Source: Paenalcaligenes niemegkensis (lineage in GTDB: Bacteria > Pseudomonadota > Gammaproteobacteria > Burkholderiales > Burkholderiaceae_B). From it: a stretch of 64,000 nucleotides of DNA. The DNA is taken from positions 744,001 to 808,000 of the forward strand of contig NZ_JAKGCT010000004.1 in NCBI RefSeq assembly GCF_022230885.1. Reading direction: 5' to 3'. Shown here in pieces: positions 1-10,589 of the stretch. Every line of letters begins with the position of its first letter. Within the stretch, counting starts at the first letter, position 1. The position numbers and the translations under genes are program-made. Below the pieces are notes generated by a model. That model saw only the letters and a program-made list of their open reading frames with translations. It was not told where the DNA came from and ran no database searches.

Positions 1-1133
1 CGTTGCTGCAGCTCGATGTATTGTTGCAGGGCATCAGGATGCTGTCTCCACTTAAGATCGGGATTACGGCGTAAAGTTCCCAATCCACTGCAAGGCGCGT
101 CGACTAATACTCGATGCGCCTTTCCCTGCAAGCGCTTAATCCGCTGATCGCTGGACTCATCCACCACTACAGGCACAATATTCGACAGACCACTACGGGC
201 AAAACGTGGTTTGGCACGTGCCAGACGCGCAGCAGAGACATCAAAGGCATAAAGGCGCCCCGTAGAGCGCATCATGGCCCCTAACAACAAGGTCTTGCCA
301 CCCGCCCCCGCACAAAAGTCGATGATCATCTCGCCACGCTTGGGAGCCATCAATGCAGCCAGCAACTGACTACCTTCGTCCTGGACTTCCAGCTCGCCTT
401 TCTCAAACTCGGGCCACTTTGCCACATAAGGTCGCGATTCGACTCTGATACCCCAGGGCGAATAAGGCGTAGCGACGGGTTTAAACCGTCTGGCAGGCCC
501 GGCTTTAAGCTTTTCTATAAGCTCATCGCGATCGATCTTGTAAGGATTGGCGCGCAGATCCAGCGTAGCGTTCTGATTCAAGGCTTCTGCCAAGGTCCAG
601 GGCGATTCCAGCTGGGTAAACTCAGCCTCAAGCCAATCCGGCAGACTGTAGCGCACGGCTTCCGAAAGCGGTTCCAGCGGAATGTTTTTGGTATGGGCCA
701 GCCAGCGCTGCTCTTGCTCATCAAGGGCACTTTGCAGAAAGTCAGGAGACAGCACGGTCGATAGACCAAGAATAGCCAGACGGCGGCTTGCGCTACCTTG
801 CCCGCTCTCGGCGTAATGACGATAGAGCCGCAAGTGACGCAAGACATCAAAAACAGCGTCAGTTACTTCGCTTCTGTCACGGCCACCCATGCTTTTCCGT
901 GCGCGCATCCATTGGGACAAGGTGGCATCAGCCGGCTGTTTCCACTGAAGAATCTCACCCAACGCCTGACTGACTTGTTCGACTCGACGTGCGGAAGCCG
1001 CCATCGGAGCGCCTTTATAGGCAATGGCTGTGTCATGTGTGGGTACAGCACCACGTTCTTGGCTGCGCGGACTGCGTCCGGCGGCAGAAGTGCGACGACG
1101 GTCCGATATTTTCGGAGCGCGGCTTTGAGACAT
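1..1133 (-). CDS. RsmB/NOP-family rRNA (cytosine-C5) methyltransferase, partial
   Basis: The frame is open from an ATG at 1133 to the left edge, so the C-terminus is missing (377 codons present). The protein has a basic N-terminal tail, a helical region, then a class I SAM-dependent methyltransferase fold: DFCAGAGGKT is the SAM-binding motif I and VDAPCSGLGT is motif IV carrying the Pro-Cys pair used by m5C RNA methyltransferases. The second catalytic cysteine motif (motif VI) would lie beyond the edge. It ends up 36 bp downstream of purN on the same strand, so co-transcription is likely. The N-terminus is shorter and less NusB-like than E. coli RsmB, so the exact target (16S C967 or another cytosine) is not assigned. 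A later start at the internal ATG at codon 44 is possible. Confidence 0.85.
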   Translation of the reverse strand, partial: MSQSRAPKISDRRRTSAAGRSPRSQERGAVPTHDTAIAYKGAPMAASARRVEQVSQALGEILQWKQPADATLSQWMRARKSMGGRDRSEVTDAVFDVLRHLRLYRHYAESGQGSASRRLAILGLSTVLSPDFLQSALDEQEQRWLAHTKNIPLEPLSEAVRYSLPDWLEAEFTQLESPWTLAEALNQNATLDLRANPYKIDRDELIEKLKAGPARRFKPVATPYSPWGIRVESRPYVAKWPEFEKGELEVQDEGSQLLAALMAPKRGEMIIDFCAGAGGKTLLLGAMMRSTGRLYAFDVSAARLARAKPRFARSGLSNIVPVVVDESSDQRIKRLQGKAHRVLVDAPCSGLGTLRRNPDLKWRQHPDALQQYIELQQ

Positions 1134-1169
1134 ACAAAAACTCACTAAAAAATTTAAATAGCAGACGCT

Positions 1170-1817
1170 TTACACAAATGCCCGGGAGGCGATATCGCGC
1201 ACGCGAACAACATTGCTGTCATCCAGAGAAATGCGATCTTCGGCTAACCAGCGAACCACCTGCGAAAAAACCTGGTGCTCTTTATCTAGCAGACGTTCAC
1301 TTAACGCCTGGGCGGTATCGCCCGCCAATATAGGCACTACGCCCTGAGCAAGAATAGGCCCGCTGTCTAGTACAGATGTGACAAAGTGAACGGTGCATCC
1401 ATGCCACTGCATACCTGAATCTATAGCCAGCTGATGTGTATTAAGCCCAGGAAACAAAGGAAGCAATGAAGGGTGGATATTAATTAATCGTCGTGCATAG
1501 CGTTCGACAAAGCCTGCAGTAAGGATGCGCATAAAACCGGCGAGCAACACATAATCAGGCTGGTAAGCATCAATAACCCTGGCAAGATCATTATCAAATG
1601 CCTCGCGGTCAGGATAGTGCTTATGTTCTACTACATGCGTTTTGATTCCACGCTGTTGCGCCCATTCTAAGCCAGCAGCGTCTTTTTTGTTGGATATTAC
1701 TGCACAAATTTGTGCATTTAACTTATTTTCGCGTACCGTATCGACGATCGCTTGCATATTTGAGCCGCGACCTGAGATTAAAATAACGAGGCGGCAGCGC
1801 TCTGCGGTGTCCGTCAA
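1170..1817 (-). CDS. purN: Phosphoribosylglycinamide formyltransferase
   Basis: Transfers a formyl group from 10-formyl-tetrahydrofolate to GAR in de novo purine synthesis (cytosol). The 215-residue length is normal for the family. The phosphate-binding loop SGRGSNMQ lies near residues 15-22. The catalytic Asn113 and His115 sit in INIHPSLLP, and Asp151 in VLDSGP completes the triad. It is divergent from ribF, with a 47-bp gap that must hold both promoters, and is followed on the same strand by the RNA methyltransferase gene. Confidence 0.95.
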   Translation of the reverse strand: MTDTAERCRLVILISGRGSNMQAIVDTVRENKLNAQICAVISNKKDAAGLEWAQQRGIKTHVVEHKHYPDREAFDNDLARVIDAYQPDYVLLAGFMRILTAGFVERYARRLINIHPSLLPLFPGLNTHQLAIDSGMQWHGCTVHFVTSVLDSGPILAQGVVPILAGDTAQALSERLLDKEHQVFSQVVRWLAEDRISLDDSNVVRVRDIASRAFV

Positions 1818-1864
1818 AGCCTTTCCTTGAGAATAATTCTAGGCAAAATTGTAAACTCTAGCCC

Positions 1865-2830
1865 GTGAAATCTGTCTTATCTATCTACCGTACGTTGCCA
1901 CGATACAATTCGGCGCAACCCAGCGCCGTAACAATCGGCAATTTCGATGGCGTCCATTTGGGCCACCAGACCATTCTCGAACGCGTCAGGCGTGAGGCCA
2001 TTCAACTAAACCTGTCGCCCTCTGTCGTTACCTTTACGCCACATCCCAGGGTCTATTTTGCCCAAAGAGGAAATCGGCCTGAGCTGATTCCCACGCAGAT
2101 CAGCACCCTTCGGGACAAATTAACGTTGTTGGCTGACCACGGAATGGCGCAGATTGTACTGGCAAAATTCAATCAGGAATTCGCTGATATGGAGGCCGAG
2201 CACTTTATACAACAACTGTTGGTCAAGGGCCTGAACACTAAATGGCTGCTGGTAGGTGAAGATTTCCGTTTCGGGCATCAGCGCAGCGGCAATATAGAAT
2301 CGCTGCGTAATGCGGGCGAAAGATATGGTTTCACGGTTGAAACAGTTGCTGATATTGCTGATGAACAAGGCCGACGTATCTCGAGCAGTGAACTGCGTAC
2401 CGCCCTGGCGGTGGGCAATATGACGCGCAGCGCTGAGCTATTGGGCAGACCCTATCAGCTTAGTGGTCACGTCGTTCATGGGAAAAAACTCGGGCGCACC
2501 CTTGGGTATCCCACCTTGAACCTGCCTGTACCCCCTCTTTTCGCCGCTAAGTCTGGTGTTTATGTGGTTCGCGCTTATGGCCTGGGCCCTGGTGTTTTAC
2601 AGGGCATAGCCAGCCTGGGTGTACGCCCTACCGTTACCGAATCAGGCACCTTGCTGCTCGAAGTCCATTTACTAGACAGCAAAGTTGACGCTTACGGTAA
2701 ACTTGTAAAGATTGAACTCTTGGACTTTGTCCGAGAGGAAGAAAAATTCCCTGACCTCCAAACAATGATTGCCGCCATCGATAACGATGTGCGCTGCGCT
2801 CGTGAGTATTTCGCCGCCCATGGACTATAA
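1865..2830 (+). CDS. ribF: Bifunctional riboflavin kinase / FAD synthetase
   Basis: Converts riboflavin to FMN and then to FAD. The N-terminal adenylyltransferase domain shows [11 protein letters not shown] (around residues 26-36) and the SSSELR motif of the nucleotidyltransferase fold. The C-terminal riboflavin kinase domain shows [15 protein letters not shown]. The start is GTG at 1865; there is no in-frame ATG near it and the first residues match the family N-terminus. The length (321 aa) is normal. The 3' end overlaps ileS by 11 bp, the first of a chain of tight junctions ribF-ileS-lspA-coaBC, suggesting one operon. Confidence 0.95.
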   Translation: MKSVLSIYRTLPRYNSAQPSAVTIGNFDGVHLGHQTILERVRREAIQLNLSPSVVTFTPHPRVYFAQRGNRPELIPTQISTLRDKLTLLADHGMAQIVLAKFNQEFADMEAEHFIQQLLVKGLNTKWLLVGEDFRFGHQRSGNIESLRNAGERYGFTVETVADIADEQGRRISSSELRTALAVGNMTRSAELLGRPYQLSGHVVHGKKLGRTLGYPTLNLPVPPLFAAKSGVYVVRAYGLGPGVLQGIASLGVRPTVTESGTLLLEVHLLDSKVDAYGKLVKIELLDFVREEEKFPDLQTMIAAIDNDVRCAREYFAAHGL

Positions 2831-5657
2831 AAACACCCTTAACCTGCCTAACACCCCTTTTCCAATGCGCGGAGACCTCGCGAAGCGTGAGCCAGGCTGG
2901 ATTAGCGCATGGGAAAGCACCGAGATCTATAAAGCGATACGTAGCGCAAGCAAAGGGCGTCCCAAGTTTATCTTGCACGACGGCCCTCCGTATGCAAATG
3001 GCGATATCCATATTGGCCATGCAGTCAATAAGATTCTCAAAGACATTATTGTAAAAAGCCGCAATATGGCGGGCTTCGATGCACAATACGTGCCTGGCTG
3101 GGATTGCCATGGCATGCCCATCGAAATTCAGATAGAAAAGAAATACGGAAAAAACCTGCCCGTAGCTGAGGTGCAATCCAAAGCTCGGGCCTATGCCCTG
3201 GAGCAAATAGACCGTCAGCGCGCCGACTTCAAACGCCTGGGCGTTTTGGCCGAATGGGATAACCCCTACCTGACGATGAACTACAGCAACGAAGCCGACG
3301 AATTGCGCGTGCTGTCCCGTATTATGCAAAAAGGGTTTGTTTTCAAGGGCTTAAAACCAGTTAACTGGTGTTTTGACTGTGGCTCTGCCCTAGCCGAAGC
3401 CGAAGTTGAATACGCCGACCGTACCGACCCCTCTATTTATGTCACCTTTCCTTTTGCTCAACAAACGGAACTGGCAGCAGCTTTTGGCGTGGATTCTGTC
3501 GCTGACGGTGCGCTGGTCATCTGGACCACCACACCCTGGACGATTCCTTCCAACCAGGCCCTGAATGTGCACCCCGAAGTCGATTATGCACTGGTCGAGC
3601 TCGATCAGGCGCGTGCCACCGGAAAGCTCATCCTGGTTGCGGCCGATTTGGCAGAAAGCTGCCTTGAAACATGGGGCGCCGGTGGCAAGGTTATTGCCAC
3701 GACCAAAGGCTCAGCGCTCGAGGGCATCAGCTTTAAACACCCCTTGCATGGTGCCGATGCGGGCTATCAGCGCCTGTCGCCTGTGTATGCCGCCGAGTAC
3801 GTCACTCTCGACTCGGGTACCGGAGTGGTTCATTCGGCACCCGCTTATGGCGTTGATGACTTTATTATCTGTAAGCAGCATGGGCTGGCCGACGACGACA
3901 TACTTAAGCCAGTGATGGCCAATGGTGTGTTTGCCGATAGCTTGCCCTTGTTTGGCGGCCAGATGATCTGGAAAGCCAATCCGCTTATTGTGGACGCTCT
4001 TCAAGAGGCCGGCACACTGGTTCAGGTTGACCAGTACAAACATAGCTACATGCATTGCTGGCGCCACAAGACGCCAGTTATTTTCCGTGCGACCAGTCAA
4101 TGGTTTGCGGGCATGGACCGTGAAAACAGCTCCGGAACCAGCCTGCGCGAGATGGCGCTTAACGCTGTGGAAGCCACCGACTTCTACCCGGCATGGGGCC
4201 GGGCACGCCTGCACTCCATGATTGCCAACCGGCCCGACTGGACGCTGTCCCGACAACGGCAATGGGGCGTGCCGATGGCTTTCTTTGTACACAAGGAAAC
4301 AGGCGAGCTCCATCCCCGCACCGCTGAATTCATGGAAGACATCGCCGACCTCATCGAGGTTCAGGGCATTGAAGCCTGGCAGCGTCTGGATATCGACCAG
4401 TTCCTGGGCGACGAGGCTTCGCTTTACGAGAAAAACCGCGACACGCTTGACGTATGGTTCGACTCGGGCTCCACGCATGCTACCGTACTCGGCGGTGATC
4501 ACGACCCCCAGATCAAAGGCTCGCATTCCGACCAGCTTGCCTGGCCAGCTGACCTCTATCTGGAAGGTTCAGATCAGCACCGTGGATGGTTTCATTCCTC
4601 GTTACTGACCGGCTGCATGATGTATGGCCGCGCGCCATACAAGGCTCTGCTGACCCACGGTTTCGTCGTGGATGGCAAAGGCAGGAAGATGAGTAAATCT
4701 GTAGGTAATGTCATAGGGCCACAAAAAATTGCCGACACCATGGGAGCTGAAATCCTGCGTCTATGGACCGCGTCTACAGATTACTCAGGCGAACTTTCGA
4801 TTTCCGACGAAATTCTGAAGCGGGTTGTCGAAGGCTACCGCCGTATTCGCAACACCTTGAAGTTCTTGCTGGGCAACCTGGCTGACTTCGATATGGCTAC
4901 ACATGGCATAGCCGTAGACGATCTGCTTGAAATCGATCGTTACGCACTGGCCATGGCATCAGCCATGCAAAAAGAAGTGCTGGCCAGCTACGATACTTAC
5001 GAGTTTCACCCTATTGTTTCGCGTCTGCAAATTTTCTGCTCCGAAGACCTGGGGGCATTTTATCTAGATGTACTAAAAGACCGCTTGTACACCGCTGCGC
5101 CTGATAGCCACGCCCGTCGTTCGGCTCAGACAGCGCTGCATCACATTACTCATGCTCTGCTGAAGCTGATGGCCCCCATTTTGTCTTTCACGGCTGAAGA
5201 AGCATGGAAAGACCTGCAAGGCAGCTCGAACTCTGCTGAAACTATTTTCACAGAACTGTTCCACCCGTTGCCAGTGGTCGAAGATGAAACCACCTTAGAT
5301 GCAAAGTGGACACGCCTGCGTGCCATTCGTGCCGAAGTCATGCGTCGTATTGAAGACGTGCGCAGTACCGGGCAAGTTGGTTCTTCCCTGGCCGCTGAAA
5401 TCGATATCTACGCCGATGGCGACGACTACGATCTGCTCTCCAGCCTCGACGACGACCTGCGTTTTGTCATGATTGTGTCGCGCGCCACCCTGCATCGCGG
5501 CGACTTGCGCGTAGAGGTAAAAGCCACCACGGAAGAGAAATGTGAGCGCTGCTGGCATCACCGCGAAGACGTAGGTGCTCACGCCGAACATCCCGGCGTG
5601 TGTGGCAGGTGCGTGGAAAATCTGGTGGGTGCAGGCGAAAGCAGATCTTATGCATAA
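2820..5657 (+). CDS. ileS: Isoleucyl-tRNA synthetase
   Basis: Charges tRNA-Ile in the cytosol. The ATG at 2820 gives a 945-residue protein beginning [10 protein letters not shown], as in other proteobacterial IleRS. The longer open frame from 2769 only adds ribF-overlapping sequence. The class I signatures are present: HIGH in [10 protein letters not shown] near residue 65 and KMSKS in [10 protein letters not shown] near residue 622. The C-terminal zinc finger (CERCWHH ... CGRC, about residues 905-930) is intact. The start overlaps ribF and the end overlaps lspA by 8 bp, pointing to translational coupling; ileS-lspA adjacency is widespread. Confidence 0.97.
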   Translation: MDYKNTLNLPNTPFPMRGDLAKREPGWISAWESTEIYKAIRSASKGRPKFILHDGPPYANGDIHIGHAVNKILKDIIVKSRNMAGFDAQYVPGWDCHGMPIEIQIEKKYGKNLPVAEVQSKARAYALEQIDRQRADFKRLGVLAEWDNPYLTMNYSNEADELRVLSRIMQKGFVFKGLKPVNWCFDCGSALAEAEVEYADRTDPSIYVTFPFAQQTELAAAFGVDSVADGALVIWTTTPWTIPSNQALNVHPEVDYALVELDQARATGKLILVAADLAESCLETWGAGGKVIATTKGSALEGISFKHPLHGADAGYQRLSPVYAAEYVTLDSGTGVVHSAPAYGVDDFIICKQHGLADDDILKPVMANGVFADSLPLFGGQMIWKANPLIVDALQEAGTLVQVDQYKHSYMHCWRHKTPVIFRATSQWFAGMDRENSSGTSLREMALNAVEATDFYPAWGRARLHSMIANRPDWTLSRQRQWGVPMAFFVHKETGELHPRTAEFMEDIADLIEVQGIEAWQRLDIDQFLGDEASLYEKNRDTLDVWFDSGSTHATVLGGDHDPQIKGSHSDQLAWPADLYLEGSDQHRGWFHSSLLTGCMMYGRAPYKALLTHGFVVDGKGRKMSKSVGNVIGPQKIADTMGAEILRLWTASTDYSGELSISDEILKRVVEGYRRIRNTLKFLLGNLADFDMATHGIAVDDLLEIDRYALAMASAMQKEVLASYDTYEFHPIVSRLQIFCSEDLGAFYLDVLKDRLYTAAPDSHARRSAQTALHHITHALLKLMAPILSFTAEEAWKDLQGSSNSAETIFTELFHPLPVVEDETTLDAKWTRLRAIRAEVMRRIEDVRSTGQVGSSLAAEIDIYADGDDYDLLSSLDDDLRFVMIVSRATLHRGDLRVEVKATTEEKCERCWHHREDVGAHAEHPGVCGRCVENLVGAGESRSYA

Positions 5658-6192
5658 GCCTTTATCGGAAACCGCGCCAGAACTCTCCTCGCGCACGCGT
5701 CGTGGATTCTGGCTGTGGCTGCTGCTGGCGGTCATCATTGTGGTGCTCGACCAGCAGAGTAAACACTATTTCAACACCCAGTTGATGTATACCGAACGAT
5801 GGAATGTGCTGCCCTTCTTCGACTTCACACTGTTGTATAACCCAGGCGCCGCCTTCAGCTTTTTAGCAGGCGGCGCAGGCTGGCAGAAATGGTTCTTCGT
5901 GACCATTGCCACGGTAGCTACAGTATTCATCGTATATTGGCTGCGACGGCACCCCGAGCAACGGCTGTTTTGCGCGGCGCTCACCCTAATTCTGGGCGGC
6001 GCAGTCGGCAATGTAATTGATCGCCTGCTGCACGGGCATGTCGTCGACTTTTTGCTGTTCTACTGGAAAGACTGGTATTTCCCCGCCTTTAACATCGCTG
6101 ATGTTGCCATTACCTGCGGGGCTATCCTGCTCATCACAGACGAGTTTTTGCGTCTACGACGCCAACGAAATAAAGAACACGCTGCGGACTGA
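5650..6192 (+). CDS. lspA: Lipoprotein signal peptidase II
   Basis: Inner-membrane aspartyl protease that removes signal peptides from diacylglyceryl-prolipoproteins. It has 180 residues, normal length, with four hydrophobic segments. The catalytic aspartates are Asp124 in GNVIDR and Asp151 in NIADVA. ATG at 5650 is chosen because it overlaps ileS by 8 bp and gives [10 protein letters not shown] before the first membrane segment; the upstream extension lies inside the ileS zinc-finger coding region. Confidence 0.95.
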   Translation: MHKPLSETAPELSSRTRRGFWLWLLLAVIIVVLDQQSKHYFNTQLMYTERWNVLPFFDFTLLYNPGAAFSFLAGGAGWQKWFFVTIATVATVFIVYWLRRHPEQRLFCAALTLILGGAVGNVIDRLLHGHVVDFLLFYWKDWYFPAFNIADVAITCGAILLITDEFLRLRRQRNKEHAAD

Positions 6193-6211
6193 GTGTGTCA
6201 ACCTATCGCCT

Positions 6212-7401
6212 ATGCTTGACCTTGCTAATAAACGTTTAGTGTTTGGCCTGACCGGGGGCATTGCCTGCTACAAGGTGGCCGAGCTGCTGCGTCGCGCCAA
6301 AGATCACGGCGCCACTGTCGACGTCGTCATGACCTCAGCTGCCGAGCAGTTCATTACCCCTGTCACCATGCAGGCGCTTTCAGGGCGCCCGGTTTTTACA
6401 AACCTTTGGGATGCGCGGCCAAGCGATAACATGGCCCATATACAGCTCAGCCGTAATGCTGATGCCATCTTGATTGCGCCCGCCAGCACCGATTTCATCG
6501 CCAAGCTGGCTCACGGTTTTGCCGATGATCTGCTCAGCACGCTTTGCGTGGCCAAAGGTCACTGCCCTTTGCTTATTGCCCCGGCCATGAATAGGGAAAT
6601 GTGGGCCCATCCAGCTACCCAGCGCAATGTCGAGCGCTTAAGGCAAGACGGTGTAATCGTACTTGGACCCGACAGCGGTGATCAGGCCTGTGGTGAGACC
6701 GGCGATGGCCGCATGCTCGAGCCCCAGCAACTGCTCAGCGAGCTGATTGCTTTTTTCAGCCGAAATCTCTTGCGGGCAAGCGGGTCCTGATCACAGCGGG
6801 GCCAACAAGCGAGGCTATTGACCCGGTACGCGTCATCACCAACCGATCATCAGGAAAAATGGGCTATGCCATCGCCCAAGCCGCCAAAGAGGCCGGCGCA
6901 ACCGTTGAACTCGTATCAGGCCCGGTTGCATTAGAAAGCCCCTATGGCGTTTCCCGCATATCGGTTGAAAGTGCCGCACAGATGCATAAAGCGGTCATGG
7001 CTACGGCCAGGCAAGCGGATGTATTCATTGCTGTCGCCGCGGTAGCAGACTGGTACGTCAGCAATGCCAGCAAGCAAAAACTAAAGAAAAATGCACAGCA
7101 TCAGGCCCCTGCACTTGAGTTTTCCCCTAACCCGGATATTCTGGCTGACGTCGCTGCGCTACCCCAGCCACCCTATTGTGTGGGCTTCGCCGCAGAAACT
7201 GAAAAGCTCAACACCCATGCCGAGCAAAAGCGCCTGCGTAAGGGCGTACCGCTACTCGTGGGCAACCTGGCACAACGGGCCATGAATGCCGACGATACCG
7301 AATTGGTGTTGTTTAACGATGCTGGCCACGACACCTGGCCAGCAAAAAGCAAACTCCAAGCAGCACGCGACTTGATCCAGCACATCGCGCAACAGCTTTA
7401 A
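6212..7401 (+). CDS. coaBC: Phosphopantothenoylcysteine decarboxylase/synthetase, frameshifted
   Basis: Bifunctional coenzyme A enzyme: CoaC decarboxylase (N-terminal, FMN-binding, LTGGIACYK near residue 12, [14 protein letters not shown]) and CoaB synthetase (C-terminal, [12 protein letters not shown] and NRSSGKMG). The frame from ATG 6212 stops at 6790, but CoaB motifs continue in the -1 frame to 7401. The join is the T6 run at 6751-6756; one more T gives an uninterrupted 396-residue protein of normal length. CoaBC is generally essential, so a sequencing error is the likeliest cause. However, T TTT TTC in the reading frame is also a canonical -1 slippery heptamer, so ribosomal frameshifting is formally possible. 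Preceded by lspA (19-bp gap) and followed by dut (13-bp gap). Confidence 0.9.
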
Positions 7402-7414
7402 TCCTTACTCTTAT

Positions 7415-7864
7415 ATGCAAACTGTAGAACTAAAAATACTTGATGAGCGCATTCGCGCCGACTTGCCTGCCTACGCCACACCCGGATCAGCGGGCCTAGA
7501 CCTGCGCGCCTGCATAGATTCGGCTATTAGCCTGGCCCCCGGGGAGACCACACTGGTCCCAACGGGCCTGGCCATGCATTTACGTGATAGCAGTTACGCT
7601 GCCATGATATTGCCTCGCTCCGGTCTGGGCCATAAGCACGGCGTGGTGCTGGGTAACCTGGTAGGCCTTATTGATTCGGACTATCAAGGTCCTCTGATGG
7701 TCTCGATGTGGAATCGCGGCTCAAGCCCATTCGTGATTGAGCCCCTGGAGCGCATCGCGCAAATGGTCATCGTACCCGTGCTGCAAGTTGCCTTTGAAGT
7801 CGTCGACGATTTCGAGCAAAGCGAACGCGGTGCAGGCGGCTTTGGAAGCACTGGCAAGCAGTAG
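7415..7864 (+). CDS. dut: dUTP diphosphatase
   Basis: Hydrolyses dUTP to dUMP and pyrophosphate, keeping uracil out of DNA. All five trimeric dUTPase motifs are visible in order in 149 residues: [41 protein letters not shown] and the C-terminal [11 protein letters not shown] arm. It is 13 bp downstream of coaBC, a neighbour pair common in proteobacteria, and is the last gene of the operon before a bidirectional terminator. Confidence 0.96.
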   Translation: MQTVELKILDERIRADLPAYATPGSAGLDLRACIDSAISLAPGETTLVPTGLAMHLRDSSYAAMILPRSGLGHKHGVVLGNLVGLIDSDYQGPLMVSMWNRGSSPFVIEPLERIAQMVIVPVLQVAFEVVDDFEQSERGAGGFGSTGKQ

Positions 7865-7930
7865 CACTAAAGCCAGCGATAGCCTCTATTCTTCAGATGG
7901 CAAGAATAGGCCGGCTGAAGGCAAAAAACG

Positions 7931-7954
7931 AAAGGGGCATAATGCCCCTTTTTC
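7931..7954. terminator. Bidirectional terminator between dut and livF
   Basis: Perfect 9-bp stem AAAGGGGCA (7931-7939) / TGCCCCTTT (7943-7951) with a 3-nt loop. A T-tract follows on the + strand, and an A-rich stretch precedes it, which reads as a U-tract on the - strand. It separates convergent dut and livF. Confidence 0.85.
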
Positions 7955-7958
7955 ACTT

Positions 7959-8681
7959 CTATTCCCCCAGATAAGCCGCTCTGACCTTAGGGTCATGCAG
8001 CAATTCCCTGGAATTGCCTTTTAGCAATAACTCACCTGATTCCATGACGTAAGCGCGTTCGCTAAGCTCAAGGGCCAGCTTTGCATTCTGTTCGATCAAG
8101 AGAATGGTGACGCCTTGCTTCGCAATGCTTTCTACCACCTCGAAGATTCGGTCGATCATGATGGGAGCCAAGCCCATTGTAGGCTCGTCCAGCAACAGCA
8201 GTTTGGGCTTGGACAACATGGCCCTGCCCATTGCCAGCATTTGCTGCTCCCCTCCTGAAAGGGTACCTGCTGTTTGTCTGCGTCGTTCGGCAAGCCGGGG
8301 AAACATGTCATAGACGTATGCTGTTTCAGCCTTTATAGCAGTGTGATCATTACGGGAATAGGCTCCCATTTCAAGATTTTCTTCAATAGTGAGCTGAGGA
8401 AAAATACCGCGTCCTTCGGGCACCATCACCAAGCCTTGCCGCACCAAAGTATACGACGGCACGCCCACTATACTTTTCTCGTCGTAGTTGATCTGCCCTG
8501 AGGCCACAGGAACCAGCCCGCAAATTGCCTTAAGCGTGGTGCTTTTGCCCGCGCCGTTAGCGCCTATCAGGGCCACAAGCTCGCCCTGATTAACATGCAA
8601 ATCAAGCTGCCGCACCGCCTTGATGCCTCCATAGGCCACATCAAGCTGACGGATATCCAGTAATTTAGTGGCTTCAGACAT
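7959..8681 (-). CDS. livF: Branched-chain amino-acid type ABC transporter ATPase
   Basis: Cytosolic ATPase of a LivFGMHJ-type high-affinity importer, 240 residues. Walker A GANGAGKST, signature LSGGEQQ and Walker B LLLLDEPTMG are all present. ATG 8681 (MSEATKLLDIRQLDV) is chosen over an upstream extension that lies in the livG coding region; this start overlaps the livG stop by 8 bp. Last gene of the operon livJ-livH-livM-livG-livF. Substrate is assigned by family only; such systems also carry amides, urea or aromatic acids. Confidence 0.93.
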   Translation of the reverse strand: MSEATKLLDIRQLDVAYGGIKAVRQLDLHVNQGELVALIGANGAGKSTTLKAICGLVPVASGQINYDEKSIVGVPSYTLVRQGLVMVPEGRGIFPQLTIEENLEMGAYSRNDHTAIKAETAYVYDMFPRLAERRRQTAGTLSGGEQQMLAMGRAMLSKPKLLLLDEPTMGLAPIMIDRIFEVVESIAKQGVTILLIEQNAKLALELSERAYVMESGELLLKGNSRELLHDPKVRAAYLGE

Positions 8682-9507
8682 AGGTGGCCTCGGGAGGTAG
8701 TTGCTCTTCTGCTGCGCCTTTGCCCAGGTAAGCCTCAATGACTTTGGGATTGCTCTGTATATCGCGCGGCTTTCCCTCCGCCAGTACCTGACCGTACTCC
8801 AGTACCAGTACGTAATCACAAAGGCCCATAACCAACTTCATATCGTGCTCGATCAATAGTACGGTAATGCCATCCGCCCGGATTTTTAAAATAAGCTCTT
8901 TTAACACTACGGTTTCGGCGGGGTTCATTCCTGCAGCAGGCTCATCCAATGCCAATAGCGCAGGCTCTGTTGCCAGCGCCCGGGCGATTTCCAGACGTCG
9001 CTGATCACCATAAGACAGCGAACTCGCCACCTCGTTGGCACGATGCTCAATGCCCACGTAGTCAAGAAGCTCATAGGCGCGCTGCTCGACCCTATGCTCT
9101 TCGTCTTTGCAGCGCTGGTGCCGAAGCACAGCGCCTACCAGCCCTGTTTTTGTGCGAATATGCTGCCCGATCATGACATTTTCAATAGCCGTTAGGCTGC
9201 CGAACAGGCGGATATTCTGGAAAGTACGTGCCAGGCCGCACCGTGCAATCTCGTGCGGCTGCAAACCCACCAGCTCGCGCCCCTGGAAGGTACAACTACC
9301 GCTGTTTGGAACATACAGTGACGTCATCACATTGAACAGCGTCGTTTTGCCCGCACCATTTGGGCCAATCAAACCAAACACATCACCCCTGCGAATGGTG
9401 AAGCTGACGTCCTTAAGAGCGTGCAGCCCACCAAAACGCTTGTTCAACCCTTTGGCAACCAAGAGTGCTTGAGCCTCAATACCTGCTGAAGAAATAGGAC
9501 TCATCAT
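8674..9507 (-). CDS. livG: Branched-chain amino-acid type ABC transporter ATPase
   Basis: Second ATPase of the importer, 277 residues. Walker A GPNGAGKTT, signature LSYGDQR and Walker B LLALDEPAAG are seen, together with the C-terminal helix typical of LivG (PKVIEAYLG). The start at 9507 overlaps the livM stop in an ATGA arrangement; a second ATG directly follows at 9504. The upstream open frame is livM sequence. Pairs with LivF to power the LivH/LivM membrane channel. Confidence 0.93.
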   Translation of the reverse strand: MMSPISSAGIEAQALLVAKGLNKRFGGLHALKDVSFTIRRGDVFGLIGPNGAGKTTLFNVMTSLYVPNSGSCTFQGRELVGLQPHEIARCGLARTFQNIRLFGSLTAIENVMIGQHIRTKTGLVGAVLRHQRCKDEEHRVEQRAYELLDYVGIEHRANEVASSLSYGDQRRLEIARALATEPALLALDEPAAGMNPAETVVLKELILKIRADGITVLLIEHDMKLVMGLCDYVLVLEYGQVLAEGKPRDIQSNPKVIEAYLGKGAAEEQLPPEATYV

Positions 9508-10589
9508 GCCGCTCCTTTTTTGGCCCGTAATTCGCGTTTTCGTGTAGCAGATGGCCATAGGCCCTCAGGCCTGTAAATCATCACCAACACCAAGGCAAAG
9601 CCAAATAGCAGCATGCGTATTGCGTCAGGATCAACGAGGACTTCGCCAAATACCGACTGCTGGAAGGGAACCACCACGGCGCGCAGAAACTCAGGGAATA
9701 TCGACAGCAATATGGCGCCTACAATAACGCCGGGGATATGCCCCATTCCCCCCAAGACCACCATGCACAACACAGAGATAGATTCAGTCAGGCTGAAACT
9801 CTCGGGGCTGACAAAGCCTTGCATCGAGGCAAATAGTGACCCCGCCACCCCTCCAAAAGTTGCCCCCATGGCAAAGGCCAGGAGCTTCATGTTTCGCGTA
9901 TTGATGCCCATGGCTTTAGCCGCAATCTCATCTTCTCGCACAGCCTCCCAGGCTCGACCAATGCGTGAGTTTTGCAGACGTATACTGATAAAGACAATCA
10001 GCAAGGTCAGCGCAATGAGCAGAAAATAATATTTTTCAGGACCGGTGATTCGCAAACCGAACAGCGTCTCTGCCCGGCCAAAGGCGAATTCGCCTATTTT
10101 GAAGGTATCAATCCGGTTAATACCCTGAGGGCCATTGGTGATATTGACCGGCGCATCCAGGTTATTCATGAAAATCCGAATGATTTCCCCGAAGCCCAAG
10201 GTGACAATGGCCAGGTAATCACCGCGCAATCGTAATACCGGAATTCCCAGCAATATGCCAAACAGCGCTGCCAGGCCTATGGCGGCAGGCAGTACCGCCC
10301 AAAAAGGCAGATGCAAGCCAAAATGCGGCGACGCCAGCATGGCCCATACGTAGGCTCCAACGGCATAAAAGGCGATATAGCCCAAATCGAGCAGCCCTGC
10401 GAAGCCCACGACAATATTAAGCCCAAGTGCCAGCATCACGTAAAGCAAGGCAAAGTTCAGGATACGTATCCAGCCCTGCCCGACCATGCCCAATACAAAG
10501 GGCAAGGCCAGCAACACAGCGCCTATCAAAAAAGTGCCTATCCATACTCTCGCCGGCGTACGGCTGGACTGTTGAGTGATTGCCATCAT
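9504..10589 (-). CDS. livM: Branched-chain amino-acid type ABC transporter permease LivM
   Basis: Polytopic inner-membrane protein (361 residues) with multiple hydrophobic segments, the LivM-type signature ALGLNIVVGFAGLLDLGY near residue 55, and the cytoplasmic coupling loop around EAVREDEIAAKAMGI. It ends with a hydrophobic segment and RPEGLWP, as in the family. Start ATG at 10589 overlaps the livH stop (ATGA). Forms a heterodimeric permease with LivH. Confidence 0.93.
   Translation of the reverse strand: MMAITQQSSRTPARVWIGTFLIGAVLLALPFVLGMVGQGWIRILNFALLYVMLALGLNIVVGFAGLLDLGYIAFYAVGAYVWAMLASPHFGLHLPFWAVLPAAIGLAALFGILLGIPVLRLRGDYLAIVTLGFGEIIRIFMNNLDAPVNITNGPQGINRIDTFKIGEFAFGRAETLFGLRITGPEKYYFLLIALTLLIVFISIRLQNSRIGRAWEAVREDEIAAKAMGINTRNMKLLAFAMGATFGGVAGSLFASMQGFVSPESFSLTESISVLCMVVLGGMGHIPGVIVGAILLSIFPEFLRAVVVPFQQSVFGEVLVDPDAIRMLLFGFALVLVMIYRPEGLWPSATRKRELRAKKGAA

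Noticed and set aside
3711..4526. 271-codon open frame opposite ileS
   Set aside because: ileS on the + strand is unambiguous; the antisense frame has no family features.
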